Below are positions 11,925 to 24,887 of a stretch of DNA of 64,000 nucleotides, piece after piece. Each line of letters starts with the position of its first letter. Within the stretch, counting starts at the first letter, position 1. Source of the stretch: Homarus americanus. Taxonomy: Eukaryota > Arthropoda > Malacostraca > Decapoda > Nephropidae. The stretch spans positions 1,864,947 to 1,928,946 of the forward strand of contig NW_024720773.1 in the NCBI RefSeq assembly GCF_018991925.1. Direction: 5' to 3'. The notes beneath the pieces are model-generated. The model was not told the origin of the DNA. It saw only the letters and a program-made list of their open reading frames with translations, and did no database searches. Position numbers and translations under genes: made by a program.

Positions 11925-12072
11925 AGTTATTTGTCGTCAAAAAGTGGAGTTTGGGGGTCGGGCTGGGTTCTATTGGAATTAATCCCATATGTTCTGTTAT
12001 TCACTTAACGCGGTTTTCACTTAACGCGGGACCCTCTGGGTTCAATTGACCGCGTTAAGTGGGGTACAACTG
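11925..12072. mobile_element. Terminal fragment of a non-autonomous Tigger-like element
   Basis: It ends with CCGCGTTAAGTGGGGTACAACTG followed by TA, here in two parts: CCGCGTTAAGTGG and GGTACAACTG. The subterminal block (GTCGTCAAAAAGTGGAG, ATTAATCCCATATGTT) is shared with 17738-17870, 31170-31321, 36677-36810 and 48960-49109. The rest of the element is lost in the assembly gap. Confidence 0.8.
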
Positions 12073-12220
12073 TACATCCATATGTATATCCATTTCCTGG
12101 TGTATTCATTAACACTTCCTTGCTGCACGTCTAATTTATTTACTGTGGGTATCACCAGGTAGTATAACCTCTCATCCACTTTATCTTTAGAAAATATTAA
12201 AAAAAATAATAATTTTAAGT

Positions 12221-12287
12221 GGTAGTGGCCTGGTGGCCTCCCAGGATGACATAGCTTAGGGCCTCAACATGGCTTAATCCGGCCCTG
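12221..12287. mobile_element. Possible hAT-type element end
   Basis: The segment ends TTAATCCGGCCCTG, the reverse complement of CAGGGCCGGATTAA, which resembles termini of non-autonomous hAT elements. No partner terminus is visible, so this is a tentative remnant. Confidence 0.25.
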
Positions 12288-12649
12288 GTGCTCGGTGTTA
12301 AGGATGTTGTTTGTGAAGTGTTTCAATATTTTTAGGCATAAAATGGAGGGTTTTCTTGTACTGTAGCTAGTTACTAAGTTAACTACTATGGTAATTTACA
12401 ATACACACAACCCTTAAACATCGTGGGGGTTTGGTTTATGGAAACCCTGTGAAGACCCAAAACCATAATGTTCACCTACGGGAAGCCAAAATTATAAAAA
12501 TACGAAGAAAACCTCACTTCAGAACACATTTTCTTCCCACATATGCTCTTTAATTTTCTTCTTTTATAGTTTTATATTATATTCTCCATATTTATTGGAC
12601 AAATTAAAGCATTATAAAATTTTTTTGACAACTTTTATTGTTTCATTAA

Positions 12650-13386
12650 CCCTTACGTCCCGGTTGACTTTCAAGAATAAGCGCCTTGTCCTGCCACTGT
12701 TTAAATGCTCAGCGTGGGTTATCAGGTTCCCGTGTGACTATTTGCCTGTCACGCCACACACTCGGCCACAGGGAAGCTTCCTGAACATAATTATCTACTT
12801 TTGTTTGTTTCATTTTCATTGTTTGTCTATTTTATAATGTTGTATCAAAGTAATATTGCTAAAAGTAGTGTAGTTGTACTGTAGTGTAGTATTACTGTAA
12901 AGTAATGCTATGATTATGTTATAAATGTATTTATTTATGGAATTATTATTATTTTATGTATTACTTGTTATACCAAACACAAAGACAGCCAGACAGCCTG
13001 GCGACCAACTGTCTGTGTTGCCGAACACTTTTTATGAAAAATAATGCAAATAAAATATAATAAATGAATTATTTATAGGAAATAAGTCTTATGATCAGTA
13101 AATATATGCATTACTGGCCATCCTGGACACAAAGGCAAGCAGAAAATGGCCGCTAAGTGTGTAAGTGACCTCGGGTGCTAGCCGTCAAAACAACACCGTC
13201 CCTTTATCTCCCTCCCCACTGTGGCCACAGGGAAGTTTCTAGAGGGTCAATATATAGGGTTTCTTACTTATTTATGATTGTTTTATCATTTAAAAAGGTT
13301 AAAAATTATTTTTGGAAAAGTTGATTTTTCTCGATTTACCTGCGTGGGGGATACAGCCAGTGGCACCCTAGCCCGGGGCGTAGGGG
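12650..13386. mobile_element. PiggyBac-like MITE (TTAA-flanked)
   Basis: It is bounded by TTAA at 12646-12649 and 13387-13390. The ends are near-perfect inverted repeats: CCCTTACGTCCCGG on the left, and CCGGGGCGTAGGGG on the right, whose complement is CCCCTACGCCCCGG. TTAA duplication and CCC-starting termini are the piggyBac signature. There is no transposase reading frame inside. Confidence 0.55.
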
Positions 13387-13713
13387 TTAAAAGCAACAAT
13401 AAACCCATGGGTACGCAAGGGAGTCAGAGACGTAATTATAACCCACCACCTCCACACACGTTCACTTCTCACACATACACATCCATGATCTTCATTTTTA
13501 TTTTATAGTTTTATATTATATTTTCTTTATTTCTAAGCCACATCATTTATACCAGGTACAATAATTGTTAAAGAAGTCTCTTTATTCTGAGAGCTGTGCC
13601 AGGAGTCAGCTGTGACCTGAGAGATGGTAATGCCTATTGTCATTGCTACATATAATTAAACAATAAAAGTTGTGGAAAAATGATTTCAATACTCTAATGT
13701 GACTTTTATATAT

Positions 13714-14232
<519 letters not shown>

Positions 14233-14689
14233 AGAAATATGAAGAGCATAGGTGTGTATTGTGTGTCTCTAAGATGCAATGGAACTGTCCCGTGCCATCG
14301 TTGAGAACCCTCACAGTAAGTAGTGGAAGTTGTCAGACACACGTACACAACCTCCCTTACTCCCCATGCATCCTGTAGTGTATTCCACGGAGGGGCGAGG
14401 GCCGCGTAGTTTAATGGTATACAGTACAGTCGACCCTCATTAATTCGGACCCCTTTAATCCGGATTTCGGATAAATCGGACGAAATCTGAACTGTCCGTA
14501 TCAAATTTCTGGTTCTGGGACTGTTCCAGTTGCAATTGGGGTTGCAATTTCAAATTCTGTGTCATCACTAAGGATTAACAAAGTCTCTGGTGCACTCTAA
14601 GATCAAGAGAGAAAACGGAAGACTCAGGCGTCCTGAAGCGAGAGAAAACGGGCTCCTATGACGGGGCACTCAAATAAACATACATACAC

Positions 14690-15585
14690 ATAGGTACATG
14701 TTTAGTGGACCCCAAATTTTTTGGCAAAAAATTGGGGGTCGACCTCTAAACGGGTAATAGTTTCGTTAGGTTGAAAAATATTTACCATTAACTACCAGTA
14801 AACAATGGAAACGACGCACCACCAGCTGTGAGTGTCGGTACAGATGCCAGGACAGATCTCTTGCGTCATCATAGCAAGCCCAAAGTAGCCAAATGCATGG
14901 TATGGTAACACATGACGATGTAAAACATAAAGTATTCATTTTTTAAAGTTTATTTATAGTTACAGTACATAAATTTTTGTTTATTGCATTTGAAACATCA
15001 ATCTTTGTTAATTAAATTTTAAACAAAAGAAAACTACGATACCGAATTTCTAAATACTGGGTATTTTCATTAAAATATTACAGTACATCACAAGTATATT
15101 TTACCTTAACTGTGACTGAATGAATATATTCTCAGAAATAAATATGGAAATGTAATATTTTTGCTGAAATGACGTACGTATTACAGTGGAAAGTGGGATA
15201 AAATCATGACAAAAACAATGACTTGCGCTTTCTTTCGTTGTTCAAAAGATTTTACCGTAATCGCTTTTCGAATGGTTTTTAGTTAAAAAATTGTTGCATA
15301 CAATAATATTCCCTCCTAATGGACTTGAATAAATACTACCTGCGTTTCAGTGTAAAGTGTCGTAATAATAAATGGTAAACAATTTGCCTTCAGCACTCGG
15401 TGTTTCAGGCACGGCGAGCCTCAGTTTATAGGACGTAGAGTGTTTTTACTGAAGGTTTTGTTGTTCCAATACCCTCAAAAACTTGGGTCGACCTATAAAC
15501 AAGGAATATCATAAATTAACGATTTTGGGGTAAAAAAATCAGGGTCGACCTATAAACAAGGGAGGGTTATAGATGAGTCCATACC
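14690..15585. mobile_element. Nested TIR element (GGTCGACCT ends)
   Basis: The block starts with repeated TTGGGGGTCGACCTCTAAAC-type sequence and ends with GGGTCGACCTATAAACAAGG. About 600 bp of it (14706-15330) match 31575-32200 closely, so it belongs to a dispersed family. Exact ends are uncertain because the termini are imperfect. It holds no open reading frame. Confidence 0.5.
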
Positions 15586-15760
15586 AAATTTATGGTTCTG
15601 GGATTGTCCGATAGATGGGTCACGCGGCGGCCTTGTGCGCGCCTGAGTCACGCCAGTCATTGTTGACCTAGCGCCATATTCGAGTATCAGTGTTGTGATG
15701 CCCTGCAATTTTCGTTGATATTTCAGTGATTAGGCATCTTTCAACCTTGTATTTTACATC

Positions 15761-16770
15761 ATGTCTTCAAGGTGGAGTAAAACGCCGAAGAGGAATTATG
15801 TGACCCTTTCTGTGAACCAGAAACTGGAACTTATAAGGAAGTCAGAGGCTGGTGCTTCGGTGGCTTGAGTTTGTGATGAGTATGGTGTTAGAAAGCAAGG
15901 CTAAGGGCAAACTCATTGCATTTTCTTTTAAATATATTGTTGATGCAACTTCTAAATCATCATCTGTTGGTGCAAGGAAGCGTATGAGTGGCAAAAGATA
16001 CAAATCTTGAGGAGGCTGTGACGAAGTGGTTTGTGCAGCACTGATCCTGTGGTAATGTCGTCCGTGGTGTAGAAATACAAGTTGCTGTTGTTAAGCTAGC
16101 AAGTCATATGGGCATCGAGAATTTCAAAGCTAGTGACGGGTGGTTATGGCGATTTAGAAATCGCCATGGAATGTGTAATAAAATTACGCATGGTGAAGCT
16201 GGTAGCACACCAACCGAGGACATCGAACCATTCAGGGACAGGCTAAATGACTTAATTAAGAGTGAAGGGCTCCTGATTTCCCAAGTCTATAATGTGGATG
16301 AAACTGGGTTGTATTGGCGGTCCCTACCCCGGAATACCCAAACTTTCAAGAATGAAGCCTCCTCACCTGGTCGTAAAGTAAACAAGGAACGATTTTCGGA
16401 TGAAGTTCTCGTTGGTGACAGCAGAGATAGTGAAGATGAGGAAGACGAAGAACCATTGCCCAAAAAACCCAAACTCTCTGTTATACGAGAATCCCTTGAT
16501 AATGTCATTTCGTACATTGAATTGTAAGCAGAAACTGATGATATTCAGCATTACTATCAACATATTAGAGCCCTTAGGGAACTCATTATCCAGAGGCAGC
16601 ATCATCAAGGTTAACAACTGAAACTAGACTCATTCTTCAAGCCAGTTCATCCCAACCCTGCTGCAGCTGTTGAGCCTGCTGCTGACTCAGGCCATCCTCA
16701 GTCATCTCAGCCTTCTACGAGTGGGGGACAAGGACCAGTGGAGCATCACAGCTCTACTGACTCCGAATAA
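15761..16770 (+). pseudogene. JRK/CENP-B-like transposase, DDE core deleted
   Basis: It starts with ATG at 15761 (MSSRWSKTPKRNYVTLSV), a CENP-B/psq-type N-terminal helix-turn-helix with QKLELIRKSEAGASVA before a premature TGA. The longest surviving stretch (16108-16527, 139 codons) has the second DNA-binding segment (ASDGWLWRFRNRHGM) and the first catalytic block QVYNVDETGLYWRSLP. It then jumps from RKVNKERFS straight to the acidic C-terminal tail (DSRDSEDEEDEEPLP), so the region holding the second and third Asp has been deleted. Past another stop the C-terminal tail runs on to a TAA at 16768-16770. Comparison is with the intact but distinct transposase at 37024-38916. Confidence 0.8.
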
Positions 16771-17737
16771 CACGTTATCACCTCTACCCCCCACCTCCAC
16801 CACATCAAGCTCATCTGTCATCTACCAAAGGTAAATGAAATTAACATATTGTAATGTTTTATATAGCTAGTTATATGATGTTTACAGTACAGTATTTCCT
16901 GTATTTTTGTTACTGTGTATCATGTTCAACGTACAGTGTATATACGGTACTATATTTCCTAACCTAACCTAAATCGGTTAATTCGGACAATCGGCTAAAA
17001 CGGACACCCTCGTCCCTATAAGTCTGAATTATCGAGGGTCGACTGTAGTTGCACACCTTATTTCCTTGGGTAAAAAAATAATAAAATACTTAAAGTCACT
17101 TAGAATATTTCTGGTGCATTTCAAGGCAAGCAAAGAACAGTAATTTATTTGTACAGTAAAACCTCAATTAACCGACATTCGGATTAACCGTCAATCCCGG
17201 ACCCCTAAAAAAAAAAATACAGGGGTATTTATTTTTTTTTTACGGGGATTAGCCCACCCGGGCACAGGTCACTGACCCACATCGGAGCCTGGGGGGCGAT
17301 AATGTAATAATATTAACAATGATAATGATAATAATTCAGTAATAATACCGGTAGTAATAAAGAACCATAAAGAAATGCAAAAATGAAAAAAAAAATTCAA
17401 GAGTGAGAAACAATGTACCTGTATGTATGTTGTGTTGTCAATAGTAAGAGAAACATTTGAGACCCTGCAATTGTGTGTAAATGAGGCAGAAAGTCAGATC
17501 AGCAACCTGGGACTTGGTCACAATTTTTGTGATGACATGTTCTTTGACTTTTCTATTTTTTATTCATGGTTTCTGTGCTGGTTCATATTTATTTACTAAA
17601 GTGGTTAATGTTTTAAAGCAAATTCTATTGAAATATGAATGGCAAATGAAAAAAAATGAATAGAGGGCTTAAATGAGGTAGGTTAGGGATAGGTACTTTG
17701 AAAATGTATGTTTTATTTCCGTAGACTTTATGTACTA

Positions 17738-19341
17738 CAGTTGTACCCCACTTAACGCGGTCAATTGAACCCAGAGGGTCCTGCGTTAAGTGAACAACAG
17801 AACATATGGGATTAATTCCAATAGAAACCGGCCCGACCCCCAAACTCCACTTTTTGAAGACACATACCTATGTTGTAGTAAAAATAACATCTTAATTTTA
17901 TGATGGTACATGCACACAATTAATACTTAAGAGAAATAGAGAAATACAGTCGCCAAGTTAATGTCCATTCAAATAATGGACTCAACTCCCTCCCCCTCTT
18001 CTCACACTACACTCACTGGCTCTTCCCTCTCAGAGAAATTTTTGGGGGAAAACCACTAAATTTTAATAAATAATACCTCAAACTAAAGTTAGGATAATAC
18101 AATTGACATTGCTGGATTCCTTGTAAGACCAGGAATATTTTGAATATAAATGTCATATATTTTGCACAAAAGATAACATAGTTACCTTGAGAAAAATTTT
18201 TATCTAAAAATTGTATGTTTAATGCAAAATATATGATGTTTATATTCAAAATGATCACCAAATTATAAGAATTCCAGCAATGTAAATTATATTCTGACCG
18301 GGTAATTTGTATGAATTTTATGAGCTAAAACAAATATCTTCAGTTAATAAAAAAAAAATAATCTTCAGACACTATCTGTCAATCAAAGTACCCCACCTTG
18401 CCTCCCCCCCTCTTCCAACCGCGCGGTCAGTCCCAACCCTCCCCCCCACCCCCCACCAATCCTCCCTTCCAGAGTTTTTAACATTTAGTATTAAATAATA
18501 CCTCAGATTAAAGTTAGGATAATATAATTGACATTGCTGGATTCCTTGTAAGACCAGGAATATTTTGAATATAAATGTCATATATTTTGCACAAAAGATA
18601 ACATAGTTACCTAGAGAAAAATTTTTATCTAAAAATTGTATGTTTAATGCAAAATATATGATGTTTATATTCAAAATGATCACCAAATTATAAGAATTCC
18701 AGCAATGTAAATTATATTCTGACCGGGTAATTTGTATGAATTTTATGAGCTAAAACAAATATCTTCAGTTAATAAAAAAAAAAATAATTCTTCACGGGGT
18801 AACAGATGGTCGGTCGGTCCCTCCCTCCCCCCCCCCCCACCAACCATCCCAAGGAGATGTGTGGGATAACCACTAAATTTTAATAAATAATACCTCAAAC
18901 TAAAGTTAGGATAATATAATTGACATTGCTGGATTCCTTGTAAGACCAGGAATATTTTGAATATAAATGTCATATATTTTGCACAAAAGATAACATAGTT
19001 ACCTAGAGAAAAATTTTTATCTAAAAATTGTATGTTTAATGCAAAATATATGATGTTTATATTCAAAATGATCACCAAATTATAAGAATTCCAGCAATGT
19101 AAATTATATTCTGGCCGGGTAATTTGTATGAATTTTATGAGCTAAAACAGGCAGTCAGGCAGGGTGGCGGGTGGGGCAAATCTAAAAATAGCGTCTGGAG
19201 CCGGACACTCACCGCGTATATGTGGAAAAAATCCGCGTATATGTGGAAAAAATCCGTGTTAAGTGAAAGTTCAGCTCTGGCGAGGCACCGCGTATATGAT
19301 AAAACGCGTTAAGTGAAACCGCGTTAGGCGGGGTAATACTG
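17738..19341. mobile_element. Non-autonomous Tigger derivative with triplicated core
   Basis: It starts CAGTTGTACCCCACTTAACG after TA and ends GGCGGGGTAATACTG. Both subterminal regions match the autonomous Tigger at 36677-39384: the GTCGTCAAAAAGTGGAG-type block at one end and TCTAAAAATAGCGTC with GGACACTC at the other. Paralogous empty sites at 54150 and 39550 (TATGTACTATTAACCGACC or its complement) show the exact insertion point inside the 17154-19413 element. No coding sequence. Confidence 0.8.
18052..19150. repeat. Three palindromic repeat units inside the Tigger derivative
   Basis: Near-identical units lie at about 18052-18335, 18490-18760 and 18876-19150, separated by distinct C-rich spacers. 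Each unit folds on itself: TGAATATAAATGTCATATA pairs with TATGATGTTTATATTCA, and the flanking GACATTGCTGGATTCC pairs with GAATTCCAGCAATG. The same three units and the same spacers appear in reverse orientation at 29875-30990. Confidence 0.9.
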
Positions 19342-19413
19342 CATTAACCAACCTTTCGGATTATCCGTCGGCCCCTTCCCCCCATATGTGGTCGGTTAAT
19401 CGAGGTTTTACTG

Positions 19414-19805
19414 TATATTGAACAAACATGTATGGTATACCCTTTAACCATTTACTATACAGTTTACATTAAGGCCACATACAGTATCCAATTGTCAGTG
19501 TTGACAGAGGCAAAAATAAATAACAAATAATAATCTTTATAAGATGTCTCACTTAATTCATATCACTGTTAATGCTAAACTGTTAATATGTTGACATATA
19601 ATTTACATACAGGTACTGTACTGTACTGTCTGTTATTAGGAAGGCAAGGTACGGTACATTGTTTATCACATATTATTCAAAATATTAGTTGTACAAATGA
19701 AACTGACAGAGCTTATTTGTCCCTAATTATAGTACAGACATTTAGAACCTATGCCACTAAGAAAATACTTCAGGGACCATAGCTTTTGTGCAGGGAGTAA
19801 AAGGT
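19414..19805. other. Unassigned sequence
   Basis: AT-rich sequence with one 64-codon open frame (19588-19782) lacking any motif. I see no gene, TIR or RNA in it. Confidence 0.3.
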
Positions 19806-21246
19806 GTAAAATACAATATTTCAACAGTATAAGTCAATATTGACAGTGTGGAGTGTAAGGTGTAAAATACAATATTTGAACAGCACTGTATAAGTCAATA
19901 TTGACAGTGTGGAGTACAAGGTGTAAAATATAATATTTGAACAGTACAGTACTCCCTCTTTATCGACGGGGGTTACGTTCTGTAAACGGCAGTCGATAAA
20001 GAAACCGTCGATACCGTGATGGTTACGTAATTTTTCTAACTATTATTAGCATATGTTGAATAAATGTACCTTTAAGCATTAATGCGTTTCCTTTACACAT
20101 AACCTTAAATAATAGTGTATAAATAATAATATAATAAGTGGACAAAAATACTAGCAAACTTACGATTTCATTTATTGAAGTGAACATCGGTCCTTACAGT
20201 AAACAAAACAGTGTACAGTACAGTAAAAGTCCAAAAATCCGGATGCCCAAGGCAAATTGTTTACCATTTATTATTACAACACTTTACACTGAAACGCGGG
20301 TAGTTTCAACAAAAATATTGTATATTTCCATTCAAGTATTTATTCAAGTCAATTAGGAGGGAATATTATTGTAATACAACAGTTTTTAACTAAACCATTC
20401 GAAAAGTGATTACGGTAACATCTTTTGAACGAAAGAAAGCGCAAGTCATTGTTTTCGTCACGATTTGATCCCACTTTCCACTGTAATACATACGTCATTT
20501 CAACAAAAATATTACATTTCCGTGAATGTATTATATCAAGCACAGTATGAATAGAATATCATTGTAATATAACAGAATTTTAACCGAAAACTATTAAAAA
20601 AACGAGTAACATCTCAAGAACATTGGAAGGTTAGGTAAAGTCTTTTGTTTTCGTCATGTATTTTATCCTATTTTACATTGAAATACATCACGTTTCAGCA
20701 AAACTACTATTTATTTCCGAGAATATATTCATTCAGGCGCAGTTTAGGTAAAATATACGTGTGATGTAATAATTTTTTAACTGAAAACGATTCGAAAAAC
20801 ACGTAGCCTCTAGCCCTGTTCAAGGAGAGGACTGGGAGAAGCTGTTTGGTGCTGCAGACGATGACAAGGAAAATGATTTTGATGGATTTTAATGAAAATA
20901 TTCAGAAATATGGTATCGTAATATTTATTCAAGTCAATTAGGATATTATTGTAATACAATACAACAGTTTTTTAACTAAACCATTCGAAAAGTGATTACG
21001 GTAACATCTTTTGAACGAAAGAAAGCGCAAGTCATTGTTTTCGTCACGATTTGATCCCACTTTCCACTGTAATACATACGTCATTTCAACAAAAATATTA
21101 CATTTCCGTGAATGGATTATATCAAGCACATTTCAAAATAAAAATCCGGCTAAATAATCCGTTGATAATCGAAACCGTCTATAAAAAATCCGTCGATAAA
21201 GAGGGAGTACTGTACTGTATAAGTCAATATCGACAGCAGAGTAAAC
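19806..21246. repeat. About 62-bp tandem repeat split by an insertion
   Basis: Two full units and part of a third (AGTCAATATTGACAGTGTGG, GTGTAAAATACAATATTTG) lie at 19806-19946. The remainder of the third unit resumes at 21213 (CTGTATAAGTCAATATCGAC). The interval 19947-21212 is the inserted TIR element. Confidence 0.75.
19947..21212. mobile_element. Non-autonomous TIR element (CAGTACTCCCTC)
   Basis: The termini are CAGTACTCCCTCTTTATCG and its complement, ending at 21212, with TA on both sides. An internal block is duplicated (about 20345-20540 and 20930-21130). Near 20815-20892 a plus-strand frame reads EDWEKLFGAADDDKENDFD and then GF before TAA; it looks like the acidic C-terminus of a Tigger-type transposase. 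The same C-terminal remnant lies in the element at 31428-33343, in opposite orientation. Confidence 0.75.
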
Positions 21247-21309
21247 CTAATTTAATAAATTCTGTGGTTTACAGGCTTGAAAATACTAATTCATGGCATG
21301 TAAAAATAC

Positions 21310-23690
21310 CTTTGTACAAAACAGTACAATACATTACAGTGTATTACAGTACAATACAGTACAGTACAATACAGACCAGTACAATGCAGTACATTACAGT
21401 TCAATACAGTACAGTACAATATAGTAAAGTGTAATACAGTACAGTACAATGCAGTACAGTACAATACAGTGCAGAAAAATACAGTACAATACAATGCAGT
21501 ACAGTACAGTACAATACAGAACAGTACAATACAGAACAGTACAATACAATAGTGCTGTACAATGCAATATAGTACAATACAGTACTGTACAATACAGTAC
21601 AGTACAATACAGTACAGTACATTACAGTACAATACAGTACTGTACAATACAACACAATACAGTACAATACAGTACTGTACAATTCAATACAGTACAATAC
21701 AATACTCTACAATGCAGTATAATACAGTACAATACATCACATTAACTATACAATACAGCACAATACAATACTATACAATACAGCACAGTACAATACATTA
21801 CTATACAATACAGTACAATACATTACTATACAATACAGTATAATACAGTACAATACATTACTATACAATACAGTACAATACATTTCTATACAATATAGCA
21901 TAAGACAGTGGAATACATTACTATACAATACAGAATAATACAGTACAGTACAATACAATATGGCACAATACAGTACTGTACAGTACAATACAATATGGCA
22001 CAATACAGTACTGTACAGTACAATATGGCACAATACAGTACTGTACAGTACAATACAATATGGCACAATACAGTACTGTACAGTACAGTACATTACAGTA
22101 CAATACAGTACAGTAAAATACATTATCGCACAATACAGTACAGTACATTACAATACAGTACAATAAAATACAAAACAGTTCAGCACATTACAGTACAATG
22201 CAGTACTGTACAATACAGTACAGAACATTACAGTACAATACAGTACAGAACATTACAGTACAGTACATTACAGTTCAGTACAATACATTACAGTTCAGTA
22301 CATTACAGTACAGTAGAATAGTTACAGTACATTACAGTACACAGCAGTACAACACAGTACAGCACAATACAGTACAGTACATTACAGTACAATGCAGTAT
22401 CGTACATTACAGTACAATACAGTACAAAACAATACACAGTACAATACAGTACACACAGTACAGTACAACACAGTACAATACAATACCGTACAATACAGCA
22501 CAGTGCATTACAGTACAATACAGTGCAATACAGTACAATACAGTGCAGTAAATTACAGTACAATACAGAACAGTGCATTACAGTACAGTACATACAGTAT
22601 AGTACAGTTAACTACAGTACAATGCAGTGCATTACAGTACAATACAGTACAGTACAATACAGTACATTACAGTACAGTACAGGCAATACAATACAGTATA
22701 GTATAGTACAGTATAGTAAAGTACAGTACATTATAGTACAGTATGTTGTAGTACAATACAGTACAATATAATACAGTACGGTACAATATGGTACAGTATA
22801 ATACATACAGTACAATACAGTGCAGTGCATTACAGTACAATACAGAACAGTACAATACAGAACAGTACATGACAGTACAATACAGAACAGTACATGACAG
22901 TACAGTACAATACAGTACATTACAATACAGTACACTACAGTAAAATACATTACTATAGATTACAGTACCGTACAATATAGTGCAGTACAATAGATTACTA
23001 TGCAATACAGTACGATTCAATACAGTATATTACCATGCAATACAGCACATTAAAGCAGGTTACAGTACAGTAAAATACATTACTATACAGTACAGTACAA
23101 TACATTACAGTTCAGTACAATATATTACAGATCAGTGCATTACAGTACAATGCAGTATAATACAGTACAATACAGTATATTACAGTACAAATCAGTGCAA
23201 TACAGTACAGTAAAATCCAGTAAAATATAGTACAGTACAATTCAGTACAATACAGTACACTACAATTCAGTACACTACAATGCAGTATAATACAGTACAA
23301 TACAGTACAGTACAATACAGTACAATATAGTAGAGTACAGTACAGTACAATATAGTACAATACAGTACAATATAGTAGAGTACAGTAATATATAGTACAA
23401 TACAGTACAATACAGCACAGTACAATACAGTACAATACAGCACAGTACATTAAAGTGCAGTACATTACAGTACTGTACATTACAGTACATTATAGTTCAG
23501 TACAATACAGTTCAGTACAGAACAATCCAGTACAGTACAATACAGTACAGTTCAATACATTACAGTACAATACAGTTCAGTACAATACAGTTCAGTACAG
23601 TATGGTATAATACAGTACAGCACAATACAGTACAGTACAGTTCAATATAGTACAGTACAATACATTACAGTACAATACATTACAGTACAT
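21310..23690. repeat. TACAG/TACAA pentamer satellite
   Basis: About 2.4 kb built from 5-bp modules TACAG, TACAA and TACAT, commonly paired as TACAGTACAA. It gives open frames of repeated QYSTV or VLYCT type on both strands; these are artefacts. Short relics of the same array reappear at 24110-24245. Confidence 0.95.
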
Positions 23691-24480
23691 TGTATTAGCC
23701 CCTGTCTCATGGCAATAACAATTATATAAATTTGGGTTAATACATATAGTTTATATAATACAATGACCCCACGGTAATTTTCCATAAGCTGTGAGGTGAC
23801 ATGCGCTGTTGACGTGAGGGGAAATTCCTCTATCAGTAAGCTGACCTTGAGAATATAGGGTTAGCCCAGTCCTCCTTCAGAGCCTCCCTTCACTTGAGTT
23901 TCACGAGAATCGGACAGGTGACTTAACTCAGTCAAGCTGAGCCCCTGTCCTTAACTAACACTCACAGCTTACAGTGTTAATTACAGTGCATCTACCAATA
24001 CAGTTTTACCAATAAATGGAGAAAAGACCATTTTTGGGTTTGTAACTTAACCCCTCAACTTATTTATATATAAGCCAAGTTAAGGGAATTCTACACAAAG
24101 CTTGTACTGTATAACATTACATTACAGTTCAGTACATTACAGTGCAGTACATTACAATACAGTTCATTACAGTACAGTACATTAAAGTACAGTACATTAA
24201 AGTACAGTACATTAGAGTACAGTACAGCACAGTACATTACAGAACATGGAGGAACACAGGTCCTATATGGATATCCCTAATTGTTTCTTCTATGGTACTC
24301 CTCGGCAGTGATTATTCACTTCGTAATATTTTGGTTTAGTGATTGAAAATTTTAACACTGTTTGTTGTTTAACAAATGTTGATGATTTTCGGTTTAGTGA
24401 TACTCGACTCGCTGGGAAGAATTTGGGAGGAAATCAAGAAAACTGGGGATTCTGTTCTTCAAAAATGCACCATTACAACA
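23691..24480. other. Unassigned sequence with short satellite relic
   Basis: 23691-24100 has no recognisable feature. 24110-24245 is the TACAG satellite again (TACATTACAGTTCAG forms). 24250-24480 shows nothing I can name. Confidence 0.4.
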
Positions 24481-24887
24481 CAGTAGACCCTTGCCATTTG
24501 TGGGTTTGACAATTCATGGTAAGCAGATGGTGGCTAGCTTGCAAGCCTTTTCCCGCAGCACAACGAGTTACCCCAGGCAGCATCTTGTGTTGTACTCTCT
24601 AAACTTAAGTGTCTGTGTGAAATGGTCTTTAAAAGACTGCCTAGTGTCAGTGCTAGCGATGCTAGTGGAGTGAAATGCAAAAGGCAGAAGTCAGTGATGA
24701 CCTTGACAAAGAAAGTTTTATTGTTAGATAAGTTAAAAGAGGGGATGAGTGCTGCCACGGTTGGTCTGTTGTTTGGTATAAGTATACAGTAGTGCACTAA
24801 GGTAGTATAGGTTGCTATTGCAGTTTTGCCAATTCGCGCCATTTCTTGGAACCCAACCCTCGCAAATGGCAAAGGTCTACTATACTG
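24481..24887 (+). mobile_element. Short Tigger-type element with HTH remnant
   Basis: The left end reads CAGTAGACCCTTGCCATTTG. The right end, reversed, reads CAGTATAGTAGACC then TTTGCCATTTG, so the termini match apart from a small insertion. Inside, plus-strand codons near 24680-24785 read KRQKSVMTLTKKVLLL then DKLKEGMSAATVGLLFG, the N-terminal helix-turn-helix of a JRK/Tigger transposase. The rest of the transposase is deleted. Confidence 0.6.

Larger units (their letters stand above)
14427..17045 (+). mobile_element. JRK-like Tigger element with TIRs, defective
   Basis: The termini are CAGTCGACCCTCATTAATTC at 14427 and, at the right end, TTATCGAGGGTCGACTG finishing at 17045. Each end is flanked by TA, as expected for pogo/Tigger TA target duplication. 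The interior carries a dead transposase (15761-16770) and a nested element (about 14690-15585) inserted upstream of it. Confidence 0.8.
17154..19413. mobile_element. TIR element (CAGTAAAACCTC), host of nested insertions
   Basis: The left terminus CAGTAAAACCTCAATTAACC is at 17154. The right terminus (GGTTAATCGAGGTTTTACTG) ends at 19413, flanked by TA. Other copies, all truncated, occur at 29095-29478, 39475-39806 and 53920-54224. It contains a LINE tail remnant (about 17200-17340, minus) and the element at 17738-19341. A short open frame (17481-17663) recurs in reverse at 39801-39610 but shows no recognisable domain. Confidence 0.75.

Noticed and set aside
18013..19078. Recurrent MVIILNINIIYFAL frames, also at 30326-31047
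   Set aside because: Shadow translation of the palindromic core of a non-autonomous transposon; no autonomous gene evidence.
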